DNA from: a virus
Strand: one strand, 5' to 3'
DNA: 50,043 nt
IMG/VR virus record: IMGVR_UViG_3300043410_001172
Location: 1-50,043 of that record
Below the pieces are notes generated by a model. That model saw only the letters and a program-made list of their open reading frames with translations. It did not search any database and was not told where the DNA came from. Position numbers and translations under genes: made by a program. Positions 43,637-50,043 of the stretch are shown in pieces (positions within the stretch are counted from its first letter, which is position 1; every line of letters begins with the position of its first letter).

Positions 43637-44470
43637 TTACCGAATTCGGTGTTTAGTGATGACTTTCTTCATGTCAATCATCATTTGGTCATACTTTTCT
43701 GGTTTGCCACCTACTGGTTTAAACGTGAATGAGTTTTTTAACCACTCTACCAGTTCGGGGTCAGCTAGTACTTGATTCAATGCTTTGTTCAACTTAACCC
43801 TATCTTGTTCAGGGAAAGTTTTGTATACTGCATAGCCAGTACCAGCTAGAACCTCATGCGTATGTATCACTTTCAACGATTCTTTGTGTGACTTCAAATA
43901 GGGATTAAAAGTAGTAGTCTCAATCATATCCACTGTGCCACTCAACAAGGCTAGTGTGGATTCACTATCTGATTTATAGTTGATTACTTGGGTGTCTGAG
44001 TTCTTTGGCGCTTCTGTAGTTATCAAATACTCTGATAGAGGATTACTAACACCTACGTTTACTTTGCCACTCAAACTATTCATCGAATCAAACTTAGAAT
44101 CACTTCTAGTGACCAACAACGATGATATGTATTGTGTGAGAACTAACCCCTTCAACTCATTGACAGGATCTATATCATGTTCCTTCATTAGGTATGCGTT
44201 CACTGCATAAACACTACCACCGTGTAAAATAACGTTAGGATCACGATGCGCTTCTTCAATGAATGCTCGGTAGGCGATCATAAGATTAGCACCAGGCTTG
44301 TTGAACACAACAAATGTGTCACCAGTTATCTTTCCTACTTCTTCAAATATTCTACGGGTTTGAACATCCGCCCCGGATCCAGCAGGGACACCGATAAAAA
44401 TCTTATATATCGTAGCATCTGCTGATAGTGATAGAAAACTAAGTAGGATTGCGATTATATATTTTGTCAT
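43637..44470 (-). CDS. Bug/TctC-family solute-binding protein (277 aa)
   Basis: A periplasmic binding protein of the tripartite tricarboxylate (Bug) family. A signal peptide (residues 1-19, ending SADA) precedes IFIGVPAGSGADVQTRRI (about 24-41), where the family has the ligand-binding PxGSGxD loop, then VVFNKPGANLMIAYRAF (about 52-68). C-terminal helices with FPEQDRVKLNKALNQVL complete the fold. In bacteria it captures small carboxylates for TctAB or sensors. Here it is alone in a phage early-region run, without a transporter. Starts in an ATGA overlap with 44467-45000. An unusual auxiliary gene; ligand unknown. Confidence 0.88.
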   Translation of the reverse strand: MTKYIIAILLSFLSLSADATIYKIFIGVPAGSGADVQTRRIFEEVGKITGDTFVVFNKPGANLMIAYRAFIEEAHRDPNVILHGGSVYAVNAYLMKEHDIDPVNELKGLVLTQYISSLLVTRSDSKFDSMNSLSGKVNVGVSNPLSEYLITTEAPKNSDTQVINYKSDSESTLALLSGTVDMIETTTFNPYLKSHKESLKVIHTHEVLAGTGYAVYKTFPEQDRVKLNKALNQVLADPELVEWLKNSFTFKPVGGKPEKYDQMMIDMKKVITKHRIR

Positions 44471-45000
44471 TGTGTCCAACTTGGTTGTGTGCGGTCACGC
44501 CAGTTAAACATGCGGCGCTTGTCACCGTTATAGTAATTGCGATACGACTGAATAGAATCGCCGGGAACCTTGTAAGCATCCGGCATCGCAGGTGTTGGTT
44601 GTGTAAAAACGCCCACTGGTATATTAGTAGGTGTACTAGACAGTGCAGGAATCAATCGCTCACATGCATGGACTTTCTTGTAACGGTGAGTATACTCGGT
44701 CATCAATTTCAACCAAAGGTCGTACAAGAATTCGTAATTCTGCTTTGACTGACGAACCCACACCGCTGATGGATGATTCACGTGAGTAGCACGATATAAC
44801 TCCAAGTCACGTGCATCAGGTAATACCAGCGTTGTTTGCTTACGACCTGACTTTGACAGTCCAACTTGAGGTGTGCCGTCAAGCACACGGTGAGTAGTAC
44901 TCAACAACTGAGCATACTCTAAAATCATTTTAACAACGTGCTTATCCACGTGCATTTCAGCACATGTTTTAGGATCAGCATCTAAGTAGAAAATGTTCAT
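44467..45000 (-). CDS. Conserved phage protein, YLDxDPK..CDKH family (177 aa)
   Basis: MNIFYLDADPKTCAEMHVDKHVVKMILEYAQLL (1-33) and ATHVNHPSAVWVRQSKQNYEFL (about 71-92), with AMPDAYK near the end, mark a very widespread phage/bacterial hypothetical family. Conserved Asp, His and Lys suggest an enzyme, but I cannot name the reaction. Confidence 0.85.
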   Translation of the reverse strand: MNIFYLDADPKTCAEMHVDKHVVKMILEYAQLLSTTHRVLDGTPQVGLSKSGRKQTTLVLPDARDLELYRATHVNHPSAVWVRQSKQNYEFLYDLWLKLMTEYTHRYKKVHACERLIPALSSTPTNIPVGVFTQPTPAMPDAYKVPGDSIQSYRNYYNGDKRRMFNWRDRTQPSWTQ

Positions 45001-45287
45001 TGCAATAGCATCCGAATAAGACCGACTGTATCGATAGAGGTTAAAAGAATGTAGTTAGCCAACATCCCAAAAGATTTCCTAGTGAAAGCAGCCCAAGCAT
45101 AAAGAGCGCAGCCACTAATCCAGACAGGATATAGTAAGAGAAGAGGAGGGTTAGGGACTGTGATTGCCATTGTGAGAGAACAGCCAATAGAAATAGCCCA
45201 AGCAAGGAGCTCAATACAAAACCTAAAGGGATGAGTACGATAGTCATCTTTGATCCAGTTAAAAATACCTGCTACAATGTCGTTCAC
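44997..45287 (-). CDS. Small polytopic membrane protein (96 aa)
   Basis: Three hydrophobic helices (about residues 25-42, 46-66 and 75-95) with DDYRTHPFRFCIELLAW (about 14-30) at the start; a type frequently seen in phages. ATGA overlaps with both neighbours. Confidence 0.75.
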   Translation of the reverse strand: MNDIVAGIFNWIKDDYRTHPFRFCIELLAWAISIGCSLTMAITVPNPPLLLLYPVWISGCALYAWAAFTRKSFGMLANYILLTSIDTVGLIRMLLQ

Positions 45288-45487
45288 TTCGTTACCTCGT
45301 CAGTCAATGTAGGTATCTGGCTCTTTGTCTCATTGATATAGTTCCAAAGAATAGCTTCTACCATTTCATTAAATGTGATATCACGCTCGTGTGCCATCTT
45401 GGCGATTGACAGAAACTCTGCGTCTGACAAATCAACCGGAATGTCCACTTTCCCGTCTTTTGATTGCTTCGTTGTATTTTCGTTCAT
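45284..45487 (-). CDS. Ribbon-helix-helix-like small protein (67 aa)
   Basis: KVDIPVDLSDAEFLSIAKMAHERDITFNEMVEAIL (about residues 13-47) is a ribbon-helix-helix layout (short strand, two helices), suggesting DNA binding. Overlaps the upstream gene by 56 bases, which is unusual but supported by the family signature on both sides. Confidence 0.75.
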   Translation of the reverse strand: MNENTTKQSKDGKVDIPVDLSDAEFLSIAKMAHERDITFNEMVEAILWNYINETKSQIPTLTDEVTK

Positions 45488-45671
45488 AGTGCTCCATCAT
45501 CGGTTCAATGTCATTAGTGTAAATCTGCTCCATAGTCTTATAGAGCATCTTTGCTTCTTCCGCTGTCATCCCAGCAGTCCATGACGGATCGCCAGGTTGT
45601 TTTCTTAACCCATAATCATGTCTGTAAGTTAGACACATATCATGGATGATTTCCTCTTTTGTCTTATTCAT
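45432..45671 (-). CDS. Conserved small phage protein (79 aa)
   Basis: MNKTKEEIIHDMCLTYRHDYGL (1-22) and AGMTAEEAKMLYKTMEQIY (about 33-51) are typical of a phage family with two helices. Function unknown. 56-base overlap with the RHH-like gene. Confidence 0.7.
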   Translation of the reverse strand: MNKTKEEIIHDMCLTYRHDYGLRKQPGDPSWTAGMTAEEAKMLYKTMEQIYTNDIEPMMEHYERKYNEAIKRRESGHSG

Positions 45672-45885
45672 TGGCTCTCATTTGTTTACATTGTTGCACC
45701 ACAAACTCTGGGTAGTTGTTTTGACTTCCTAGAACTTGTGTGCAATTGAAAGTAACTGTAATTGTGTCTTCGTCATCATATTCATCATCGTTGGCAAAGT
45801 AGTTGTATAGGTTACTTATAACAAACAATACACCCAGTACGATTAGCACCGGCACGAATAAACTTGATGCACGTGAAGGGCTCAT
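45664..45885 (-). CDS. Small membrane-anchored protein (73 aa)
   Basis: A hydrophobic N-terminal segment (about residues 8-28) and an acidic DDEYDDEDT stretch (about 33-41), then a Cys-containing domain. Not recognised. Shares overlaps with both neighbours. Confidence 0.7.
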   Translation of the reverse strand: MSPSRASSLFVPVLIVLGVLFVISNLYNYFANDDEYDDEDTITVTFNCTQVLGSQNNYPEFVVQQCKQMRANE

Positions 45886-46049
45886 TATTCACTCAGTTTA
45901 TAGTTTAGGTATGCTAGAGCAAAGTCAATCAATGCGCCAATCAAGTCACCGCGTTGAATCTCATGTAAGCCTGCTAATACAAGCCAGCCGATCAAGAACC
46001 AGGTAATCTCTGTGCGATATGTTGCGAACCAAATTCTAATTTTATTCAT
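45885..46049 (-). CDS. 54-residue membrane protein
   Basis: Basic N-terminus then a hydrophobic Trp-rich segment (about residues 16-27) and a second shorter one (about 35-48). TAATG overlap with the downstream gene. Function unknown. Confidence 0.6.
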   Translation of the reverse strand: MNKIRIWFATYRTEITWFLIGWLVLAGLHEIQRGDLIGALIDFALAYLNYKLSE

Positions 46050-46050
46050 A

Positions 46051-46356
46051 TTATAACCAGCTATGTGCTGTCCATGTGTTGAGGAATCTCATGCTTGCGT
46101 TGCCACTATTGGCAAAGTGTTTCTTCTCAAACTGATTATACGCTGCCTTCCATTTCTTTGCAACTGGTTCGGGTGCGTGACATGCTAAGTAGTGTAACTT
46201 TTGAAACTGCTTAACAATGGTTTTCTGATTGAGTTTGTAGCCAGCTGGATACCATTCGTTTCGAGTTTGCCAATTGTAAGTATCAGATTGACCATATTTC
46301 AACCTTTGTTTCATTACATAAGTTTTACCCAAGTCTTGTGGTCTAAATCTATTCAT
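46051..46356 (-). CDS. Conserved phage protein (101 aa)
   Basis: LGKTYVMKQRLKYGQSDTYNWQTRNEWYPAGYKLN (about residues 9-43) and FLNTWTAHSWL at the end are strongly conserved in phage relatives that I recognise by pattern only. Basic and aromatic, possibly RNA/DNA-binding. Function unknown. Confidence 0.75.
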   Translation of the reverse strand: MNRFRPQDLGKTYVMKQRLKYGQSDTYNWQTRNEWYPAGYKLNQKTIVKQFQKLHYLACHAPEPVAKKWKAAYNQFEKKHFANSGNASMRFLNTWTAHSWL

Positions 46357-46357
46357 A

Positions 46358-46831
46358 TCATTCTCCTACTACCCAAATTTCTTTGAAGCCTTCATCCATT
46401 GAGGGGACTTCAAAATTCTTAATCATACTTTCCATCACGTCAGGTGGAATCACTTTTCCCGGACGACTTGCTAGACGGCGAGACAATTCAGCTGGCTCAG
46501 GTACTTTGAACACTACTGCAATGTGTTCGTATTGCGAAGGCAGCAGTGTGTTGAACTTTCGAGCACGGGTCTTTACTGTAGTGCTAGTCTGGTCCCAGAT
46601 AAAGTCCAAGTGGTTAGCTTGACAGATTAATGCTTGATTAACCATCAACTTAACCGCAATTGGCATGTATGCTTCAAAGACTTCTGAGTAAGTCTTGCCT
46701 TGTCGTTTAGCCTCTGCTTCCACAAAATGGTCAGTGCTAACAACTGGTAAGTCTTTAGCCCATGCTTGACTCTTGATCCAAGTACTCTTACCTGAACCGG
46801 GTACGCCTACTAATTGATAACACTTGTTCAT
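46358..46831 (-). CDS. P-loop kinase-like protein (Pnk-type N-terminal domain, 157 aa)
   Basis: Walker A GVPGSGKST (residues 8-16), a DHF-containing loop (about 35-37), a WDQT stretch (about 78-81) and an Arg-rich RRLASRPGK lid (about 119-127) fit the polynucleotide-kinase/AAA kinase fold that phosphorylates nucleic acid 5' ends or small molecules. No phosphatase domain follows, unlike full T4 Pnk. Start at 46831 with an AAGGAGAATAAG site; own promoter. Confidence 0.8.
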   Translation of the reverse strand: MNKCYQLVGVPGSGKSTWIKSQAWAKDLPVVSTDHFVEAEAKRQGKTYSEVFEAYMPIAVKLMVNQALICQANHLDFIWDQTSTTVKTRARKFNTLLPSQYEHIAVVFKVPEPAELSRRLASRPGKVIPPDVMESMIKNFEVPSMDEGFKEIWVVGE

Positions 46832-46851
46832 CTTATTCTCCTTGAGCATGT

Positions 46852-46880
46852 AGTATATGCTCAAACTGATTTGTTGTCAA
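46852..46880 (-). promoter_or_regulatory. Sigma70 promoter (minus)
   Basis: TTGACA (46875-46880) and TATACT (46852-46857), 17-base spacer; -35 overlaps the 3' end of the upstream gene. Confidence 0.9.
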
Positions 46881-47167
46881 CCTCTGGGTTTGCGAAACCA
46901 GTCAGGCTTATCACGGAAGCGATATTGAAGATACTCTTTTACTACTTCTGTTTTCATTTTTGAAAACCCTGTCTTGAGTAGAAAAAATATCTCATCCTTC
47001 TCAGAATCTACGCCAACTTGATAAACATCACCTTCACTTATCCTAGCGTGACTATTGCAAACAAACTCAATCAGTGCTCCAGTCTCTATTCTCAGAATAT
47101 CAGAAGGGGACTTGGCAATACTCCAATCATATTTGTAATCGACAACGTCCACATAGAAAATGTGCAT
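46877..47167 (-). CDS. Hypothetical phage protein (96 aa)
   Basis: Not recognised. Beta-rich middle (GALIEFVCNSHARISEGDVYQVGVD, about residues 30-54) and a basic C-terminus. Overlaps 47167-47403 by one base. Confidence 0.65.
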   Translation of the reverse strand: MHIFYVDVVDYKYDWSIAKSPSDILRIETGALIEFVCNSHARISEGDVYQVGVDSEKDEIFFLLKTGFSKMKTEVVKEYLQYRFRDKPDWFRKPRG

Positions 47168-47403
47168 TACACACGTTCTTTCTTAACACGACCGATACGT
47201 GAAGCCTTGTTCCAGTCATAAGCAACGCCGTCTGGACACTTGCCATCTTTGATTGAATCAACACCAAACATACCTACGATTTCAAAGTCTGGACCGGTGA
47301 TGGTCACAAACTCATTCATTTGCTTTGCATACTTCATTGCTTCGTCCAAGGACAAAACTTCGTATGAAGTTGACTTACCAGTTACTTTATACATTAAACT
47401 CAT
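47167..47403 (-). CDS. Conserved small phage protein (78 aa)
   Basis: YEVLSLDEAMKYAKQMNEFVTITGPDFEIVGMFGVDSI (about residues 14-51) is a phage family with a helix followed by a strand pair. Start at 47403 (AAGGA nine bases upstream) overlaps 47387-47644 by 17 bases. Function unknown. Confidence 0.75.
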   Translation of the reverse strand: MSLMYKVTGKSTSYEVLSLDEAMKYAKQMNEFVTITGPDFEIVGMFGVDSIKDGKCPDGVAYDWNKASRIGRVKKERV

Positions 47404-47644
47404 GTTTACTTATCCTTTTCAATTTGAACTTGCGTTCATACTCAATATGACCTCGTGCGGCATCTTCTTTTGTCGTATATCGCTCCAACACTTCACTGTC
47501 GCCGTTCGCATAGAATACACAAGTTTCAAATGGTGTATCTTTATACACTCTGCTATCCAACTCGACTGTACTCAACGAGATATCAGGTGGGTAAAACCAC
47601 ACATGGTCATCACTTACAAGTTGCCAACGATTCTTTCGCATCAT
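47387..47644 (-). CDS. Conserved phage protein (85 aa)
   Basis: KNRWQLVSDDHVWFYPPDISLSTVELDSRVY (about residues 4-34) and PFETCVFYANGDSEVLERY (about 37-55) mark a conserved hypothetical phage family. The open frame upstream would overlap the phosphatase gene by 95 bases, so the ATG at 47644, two bases after that stop, is used. Confidence 0.8.
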   Translation of the reverse strand: MMRKNRWQLVSDDHVWFYPPDISLSTVELDSRVYKDTPFETCVFYANGDSEVLERYTTKEDAARGHIEYERKFKLKRISKHEFNV

Positions 47645-47645
47645 A

Positions 47646-48146
47646 TTAAATGTCACCAGAATGTTCCTCATCTCGCTTAGGGATAATGAGTCCGGATTCA
47701 AGTTGAATTCCGTTAATCGTGTGAGGTTCGTTTTCGTCATAAGTCCAACCCAATGCTTTCATCATTTTATGTTTAACTAAGAGATTAGGGCTACGAAACA
47801 CTTCTGTGTCGTCAAAGCCCAACATCACGCCAACTTCGCAAACTGCACCACTACGGCACACGCCTGCGACACAATGAACGATAACATTCATCCGTTGACC
47901 ATATGCCTTTTGCAACAAGTCAACCAATTGTTGTGCTTGTTCATCGGTGATTTTGAATTCCTCAGCACTTGGCATGTCGTCTTTTTCAAGATCCAAGAAT
48001 TCAAACTGATGAACTTCACGGAACTCATACTTGGGAGTAGGAAACTCCATGCATGGGTCAACGATTTGAATCAACATGGCATTAATGCCGGGGTTGATAT
48101 GAAACCCTTTCTGAATGTCACTCAATGCTACGTTTTGAATCCACAT
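47646..48146 (-). CDS. Tyrosine/dual-specificity phosphatase-like protein (166 aa)
   Basis: The signature VHCVAGVCRSGAV (about residues 90-102) has the catalytic Cys and Arg in HCx5R. Upstream DEQAQQLVDLLQ and an acidic loop with PSAEEF resemble the general-acid region of the fold. It would remove phosphate from protein or small molecules. Similar proteins occur in T4-like phages. Sigma70 promoter and AGGAGATAA site. Confidence 0.85.
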   Translation of the reverse strand: MWIQNVALSDIQKGFHINPGINAMLIQIVDPCMEFPTPKYEFREVHQFEFLDLEKDDMPSAEEFKITDEQAQQLVDLLQKAYGQRMNVIVHCVAGVCRSGAVCEVGVMLGFDDTEVFRSPNLLVKHKMMKALGWTYDENEPHTINGIQLESGLIIPKRDEEHSGDI

Positions 48147-48171
48147 GTTGTTTTATCTCCTAATTACAGAT

Positions 48172-48200
48172 ATTATACAACAGTTTGGATTTATTGTCAA
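48172..48200 (-). promoter_or_regulatory. Perfect consensus sigma70 promoter (minus)
   Basis: TTGACA (48195-48200) and TATAAT (48172-48177), 17-base spacer, minus strand. Confidence 0.95.
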
Positions 48201-48502
48201 ATCTTAAACGTAGCCCAAAATGCTGTCTTTTCTAAGTCTTGTTGGAAGTCGGGGTAGACTTCATCTAGGTAACGCTGGTCGACCTCTTCGTATTCACCGC
48301 GTAATTTTTTACGTGCTAACTCCTCTGCTTCGTAGTTGCTGCCAGTCCACAATTTAGTCTGTAGTTTAGCGCCCCTACGTCCCCAGACAGTTAGAAACTT
48401 ACCATTAGAGTAACCATATCCTTCGGGCTCGTATAAACAAATAACACCCCATACTTTATCGTGCTTACCTTCATTGCACCAAAGGATATGTGCGTATCGC
48501 AT
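48197..48502 (-). CDS. WGR-domain-like protein (101 aa)
   Basis: KFLTVWGRRGAKLQTKLWTG (about residues 35-54) followed by AEELARKKLRGEYEEVD (about 58-74) has the layout of a WGR domain, which binds nucleic acid in PARPs and bacterial regulators. Start at 48502 (AAAGGAC), two bases after the previous stop. Confidence 0.75.
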   Translation of the reverse strand: MRYAHILWCNEGKHDKVWGVICLYEPEGYGYSNGKFLTVWGRRGAKLQTKLWTGSNYEAEELARKKLRGEYEEVDQRYLDEVYPDFQQDLEKTAFWATFKI

Positions 48503-48503
48503 A

Positions 48504-48719
48504 TTAGTCCTTTTTGCGTGAGGAACCTGTACTAAACAAGATTCCAAACAAGATGTTCAAGCCCCATGCTTGCAACCAAGTAACTTCATTGACACCTGTG
48601 ATTGCACCGACCAAGCAACCATTCCACAGCATGTAAACTGGCCAACTGAGCAAGAAACTCAAGAATAGCAAGAATGCCAAGCCACCGACAACTGTAATGA
48701 ACAATTCAAAAACTTTCAT
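48504..48719 (-). CDS. Small membrane protein (71 aa)
   Basis: Two hydrophobic segments (about residues 5-33 and 48-63) and a basic C-terminus (SSRKKD). Not recognised. Confidence 0.7.
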   Translation of the reverse strand: MKVFELFITVVGGLAFLLFLSFLLSWPVYMLWNGCLVGAITGVNEVTWLQAWGLNILFGILFSTGSSRKKD

Positions 48720-48728
48720 AATAACTCC

Positions 48729-48890
48729 TTAGAAAAAATGATCCATGAAAACTGCGCCGTTTAGGGCACTTGCGAAAACGTTGACCCAACCACCTTTGTT
48801 GTTCCCATCGTTGAAAGCATGATATGCTACCCAACCCGAGAAAAACATAAAGGCTAAGTTGATAAAAAAGATATAGTCAATCCAAGTCAT
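48729..48890 (-). CDS. 53-residue membrane protein
   Basis: Hydrophobic N-terminal segment (residues 5-19) then an aromatic, Asn/Gly-rich C-terminus (AFNDGNNKGGW). Part of a run of five small membrane proteins, 48504-49246 plus the edge gene. Function unknown. Confidence 0.6.
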   Translation of the reverse strand: MTWIDYIFFINLAFMFFSGWVAYHAFNDGNNKGGWVNVFASALNGAVFMDHFF

Positions 48891-48891
48891 A

Positions 48892-49128
48892 TCAAGCCTT
48901 TAGTGTGTCAAACAAATGCGCTTTGTCATGGTAGTATTTTACATACTTGGTTTCATCACGCCAGATTGCCAACTTACGTGCAAACTGCTCTGTCCAAGAA
49001 AGCATATTATTGCGAAACCAGAAGGGGTTGAGAATTGCTAGCAACACGATTATAACCATTGGAATCATCATAGGTGCAGTCAATGACCAAAACGCCATCT
49101 TGTATTTGAACATCGGAGACAATTTCAT
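48892..49128 (-). CDS. Small membrane protein (78 aa)
   Basis: A hydrophobic segment (about residues 14-35) and a basic/aromatic tail (KYVKYYHDKAHLFD). Starts 10 bases after the next gene upstream; function unknown. Confidence 0.65.
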   Translation of the reverse strand: MKLSPMFKYKMAFWSLTAPMMIPMVIIVLLAILNPFWFRNNMLSWTEQFARKLAIWRDETKYVKYYHDKAHLFDTLKA

Positions 49129-49138
49129 TTCTAGTTCC

Positions 49139-49246
49139 TCACTCGTCTTTGTTACTTGACTTTCCTGCTTTGTAGCCAGTGTAGATAAGACTACCTACAA
49201 TTGCTACAACACCTACTGCCATTAAGAATTCTGCAATTACAATCAT
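49139..49246 (-). CDS. 35-residue membrane microprotein
   Basis: One hydrophobic segment (residues 2-22) and a basic/charged tail (YKAGKSSNKDE). Function unknown. Confidence 0.5.
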   Translation of the reverse strand: MIVIAEFLMAVGVVAIVGSLIYTGYKAGKSSNKDE

Positions 49247-49248
49247 AA

Positions 49249-50043
49249 TTAATCCCAAGAGCTTGATGAACTTGAATCGCTAGAACTAGACCAGCTTGAG
49301 CTTGAATCGCTTGAGCTAGAACTAGACCAAGAGCTTGAGGAGCTTGAGCTACGTGAGCTAGAATCATCATCCCAGCTTGAGCTACGTGAGGAACTTGTGC
49401 TAGGAGTGTCATCCCAAGAACTGTCACGGCTACTGCGACTTGCGGGCACTTCACGAATTACCTCACGTTCGACAACTCGGGTAGTATCGTGACTGTGATG
49501 ATTCATCATGTCGCCAATTAAGATACCAGTCAACAAGCCATCATTGCTGTTGTTCACCACTGTAGTGTGTGCTGGACCCGAACTTGCGTTACTACGAGCG
49601 AGGCGTGCATCCATTTCTGCGCGGTCAGCACGAGCCCTAGCTTCACGCAACTCTGCCGCTTGTAACTCTGCCGCACGTGCCGCTTCTTGTTCTGCCTTAA
49701 ACTGTTTCACAGACTTCAACTTGTCAGGGTTAGCCGGGTCGAAACGTTCGTGACCATAATTCTTGTGCGCTTTGAGTGCGGCTTCTGCGGCCAATTCGGC
49801 TTTGCGTTCTGCATCTTGCTTGGCAAGCATTTCCATGTGTTCACGCTTACGTTGTGCTTCACGTTCTTGGCGCGCCTTTTCTTCACGCAAAAACTCTGCA
49901 TCACGTTCGGCTTGTTCTTCCTCTTGTTTACGAGCATAAACACTATACATGAAATAACATGCTACAGCAAAGCCAGCGAACATGGCAAACAGTACAAAGT
50001 TTCGCAAGGCATGTGATTCCTCTACAGCCTCAATCTTTGCTAC
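49249..50043 (-). CDS. Membrane/coiled-coil protein with Ser/Trp-rich tail (partial at window edge)
   Basis: The frame is open to the window edge, so the gene may start outside. From the in-frame TTG at 50007 it is 252 residues: a hydrophobic segment (about 3-22), a long Glu/Arg/Ala coiled coil (about 26-145), a short Asn/Gly patch (VVNNSNDGLLTG) and a C-terminal low-complexity tail of Ser runs broken by Trp or Asp (about 185-252). Similar tails occur in bacterial surface proteins. It could be a virion or envelope protein; role unknown. Confidence 0.7.
   Translation of the reverse strand, partial: VAKIEAVEESHALRNFVLFAMFAGFAVACYFMYSVYARKQEEEQAERDAEFLREEKARQEREAQRKREHMEMLAKQDAERKAELAAEAALKAHKNYGHERFDPANPDKLKSVKQFKAEQEAARAAELQAAELREARARADRAEMDARLARSNASSGPAHTTVVNNSNDGLLTGILIGDMMNHHSHDTTRVVEREVIREVPASRSSRDSSWDDTPSTSSSRSSSWDDDSSSRSSSSSSSWSSSSSSDSSSSWSSSSDSSSSSSWD

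Noticed and set aside
1-50043. tRNA genes, integrase, attachment site, insertion sequences
   Set aside because: Intergenic gaps are nearly all under 110 bases and I saw no cloverleaf, TpsiC box, transposase or integrase motif. A dedicated tRNA scan would be the decisive check.

Overview
The window looks like part of the genome of a tailed, T4-like (myovirus-type) bacteriophage, probably a large one. Genes are packed with start/stop overlaps of 1-4 bases. Most are small phage-type hypothetical genes. There are a T4-type ATP-dependent DNA ligase, phage nucleotide-metabolism genes and tail-fibre genes, and many T4-late-type promoter boxes (nTAAATA). No head, portal, terminase or polymerase gene lies in this window, and I saw no tRNA, integrase, CRISPR array or insertion sequence. 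The host is probably a Gram-negative proteobacterium. DnaK, ClpX and ClpP resemble beta/gamma-proteobacterial versions, early genes use perfect sigma70 promoters, and there are three lipoproteins and a Bug-family binding protein. The last family is typically expanded in Betaproteobacteria, so a betaproteobacterial host is my best guess, by inference only.

Layout. 1-9005 (+): the 3' end of a NAD-salvage gene (nadV), an AAA+ ATPase, runs of tiny early genes behind near-identical sigma70 promoter cassettes, and DNA ligase. 9050-15160 (+): an envelope-facing block with an SPFH/prohibitin-like protein, membrane proteins, a 5'-nucleotidase-like enzyme, a 617-residue membrane/coiled-coil protein and two lipoproteins. 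15183-22795: a proteostasis block, clpX, rpsU (bS21), dnaK, hsp20, clpS, then (after a short strand-switching segment with a degenerate metallophosphoesterase, a membrane-anchored Lys/Ala/Pro-rich protein, a SprT-like protein and a nuclease-like protein) clpP. 22847-27514 (+): an exported FG-GAP-like lipoprotein and more early small genes. 27537-31906 (-): tail-fibre-like protein, translation initiation factor IF-1, structural and SGNH-like proteins, an AbrB-like protein and a GH19 endolysin. 32019-36215 (+): late membrane proteins and two glycine-rich tail/adhesin proteins. 36212-50043 (-): a long run of small genes with dCMP deaminase, MazG-like, cupin, metallophosphoesterase, SWIM zinc finger, Bug-type binding protein, kinase-like and phosphatase-like proteins, ending in a Ser/Trp-rich membrane protein cut by the window edge.

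How the genes may work together. Early genes sit behind perfect TTGACA-N17-TATAAT promoters that host RNA polymerase would read. Late genes sit behind nTAAATA boxes. At five late genes the box ends exactly five bases before the ATG, which on T4 rules puts the transcription start on the A of the ATG, so the mRNAs would be leaderless. Two sigma70 genes show the equivalent arrangement. The same window encodes two parts of the translation-initiation apparatus (bS21 and IF-1) and an almost complete protein-quality-control set (ClpX, ClpP, ClpS, DnaK, Hsp20, SPFH protein). The most interesting reading is a phage that reprograms both translation initiation and protein folding/degradation. The genes and spacings are seen directly; the functional link is inference.
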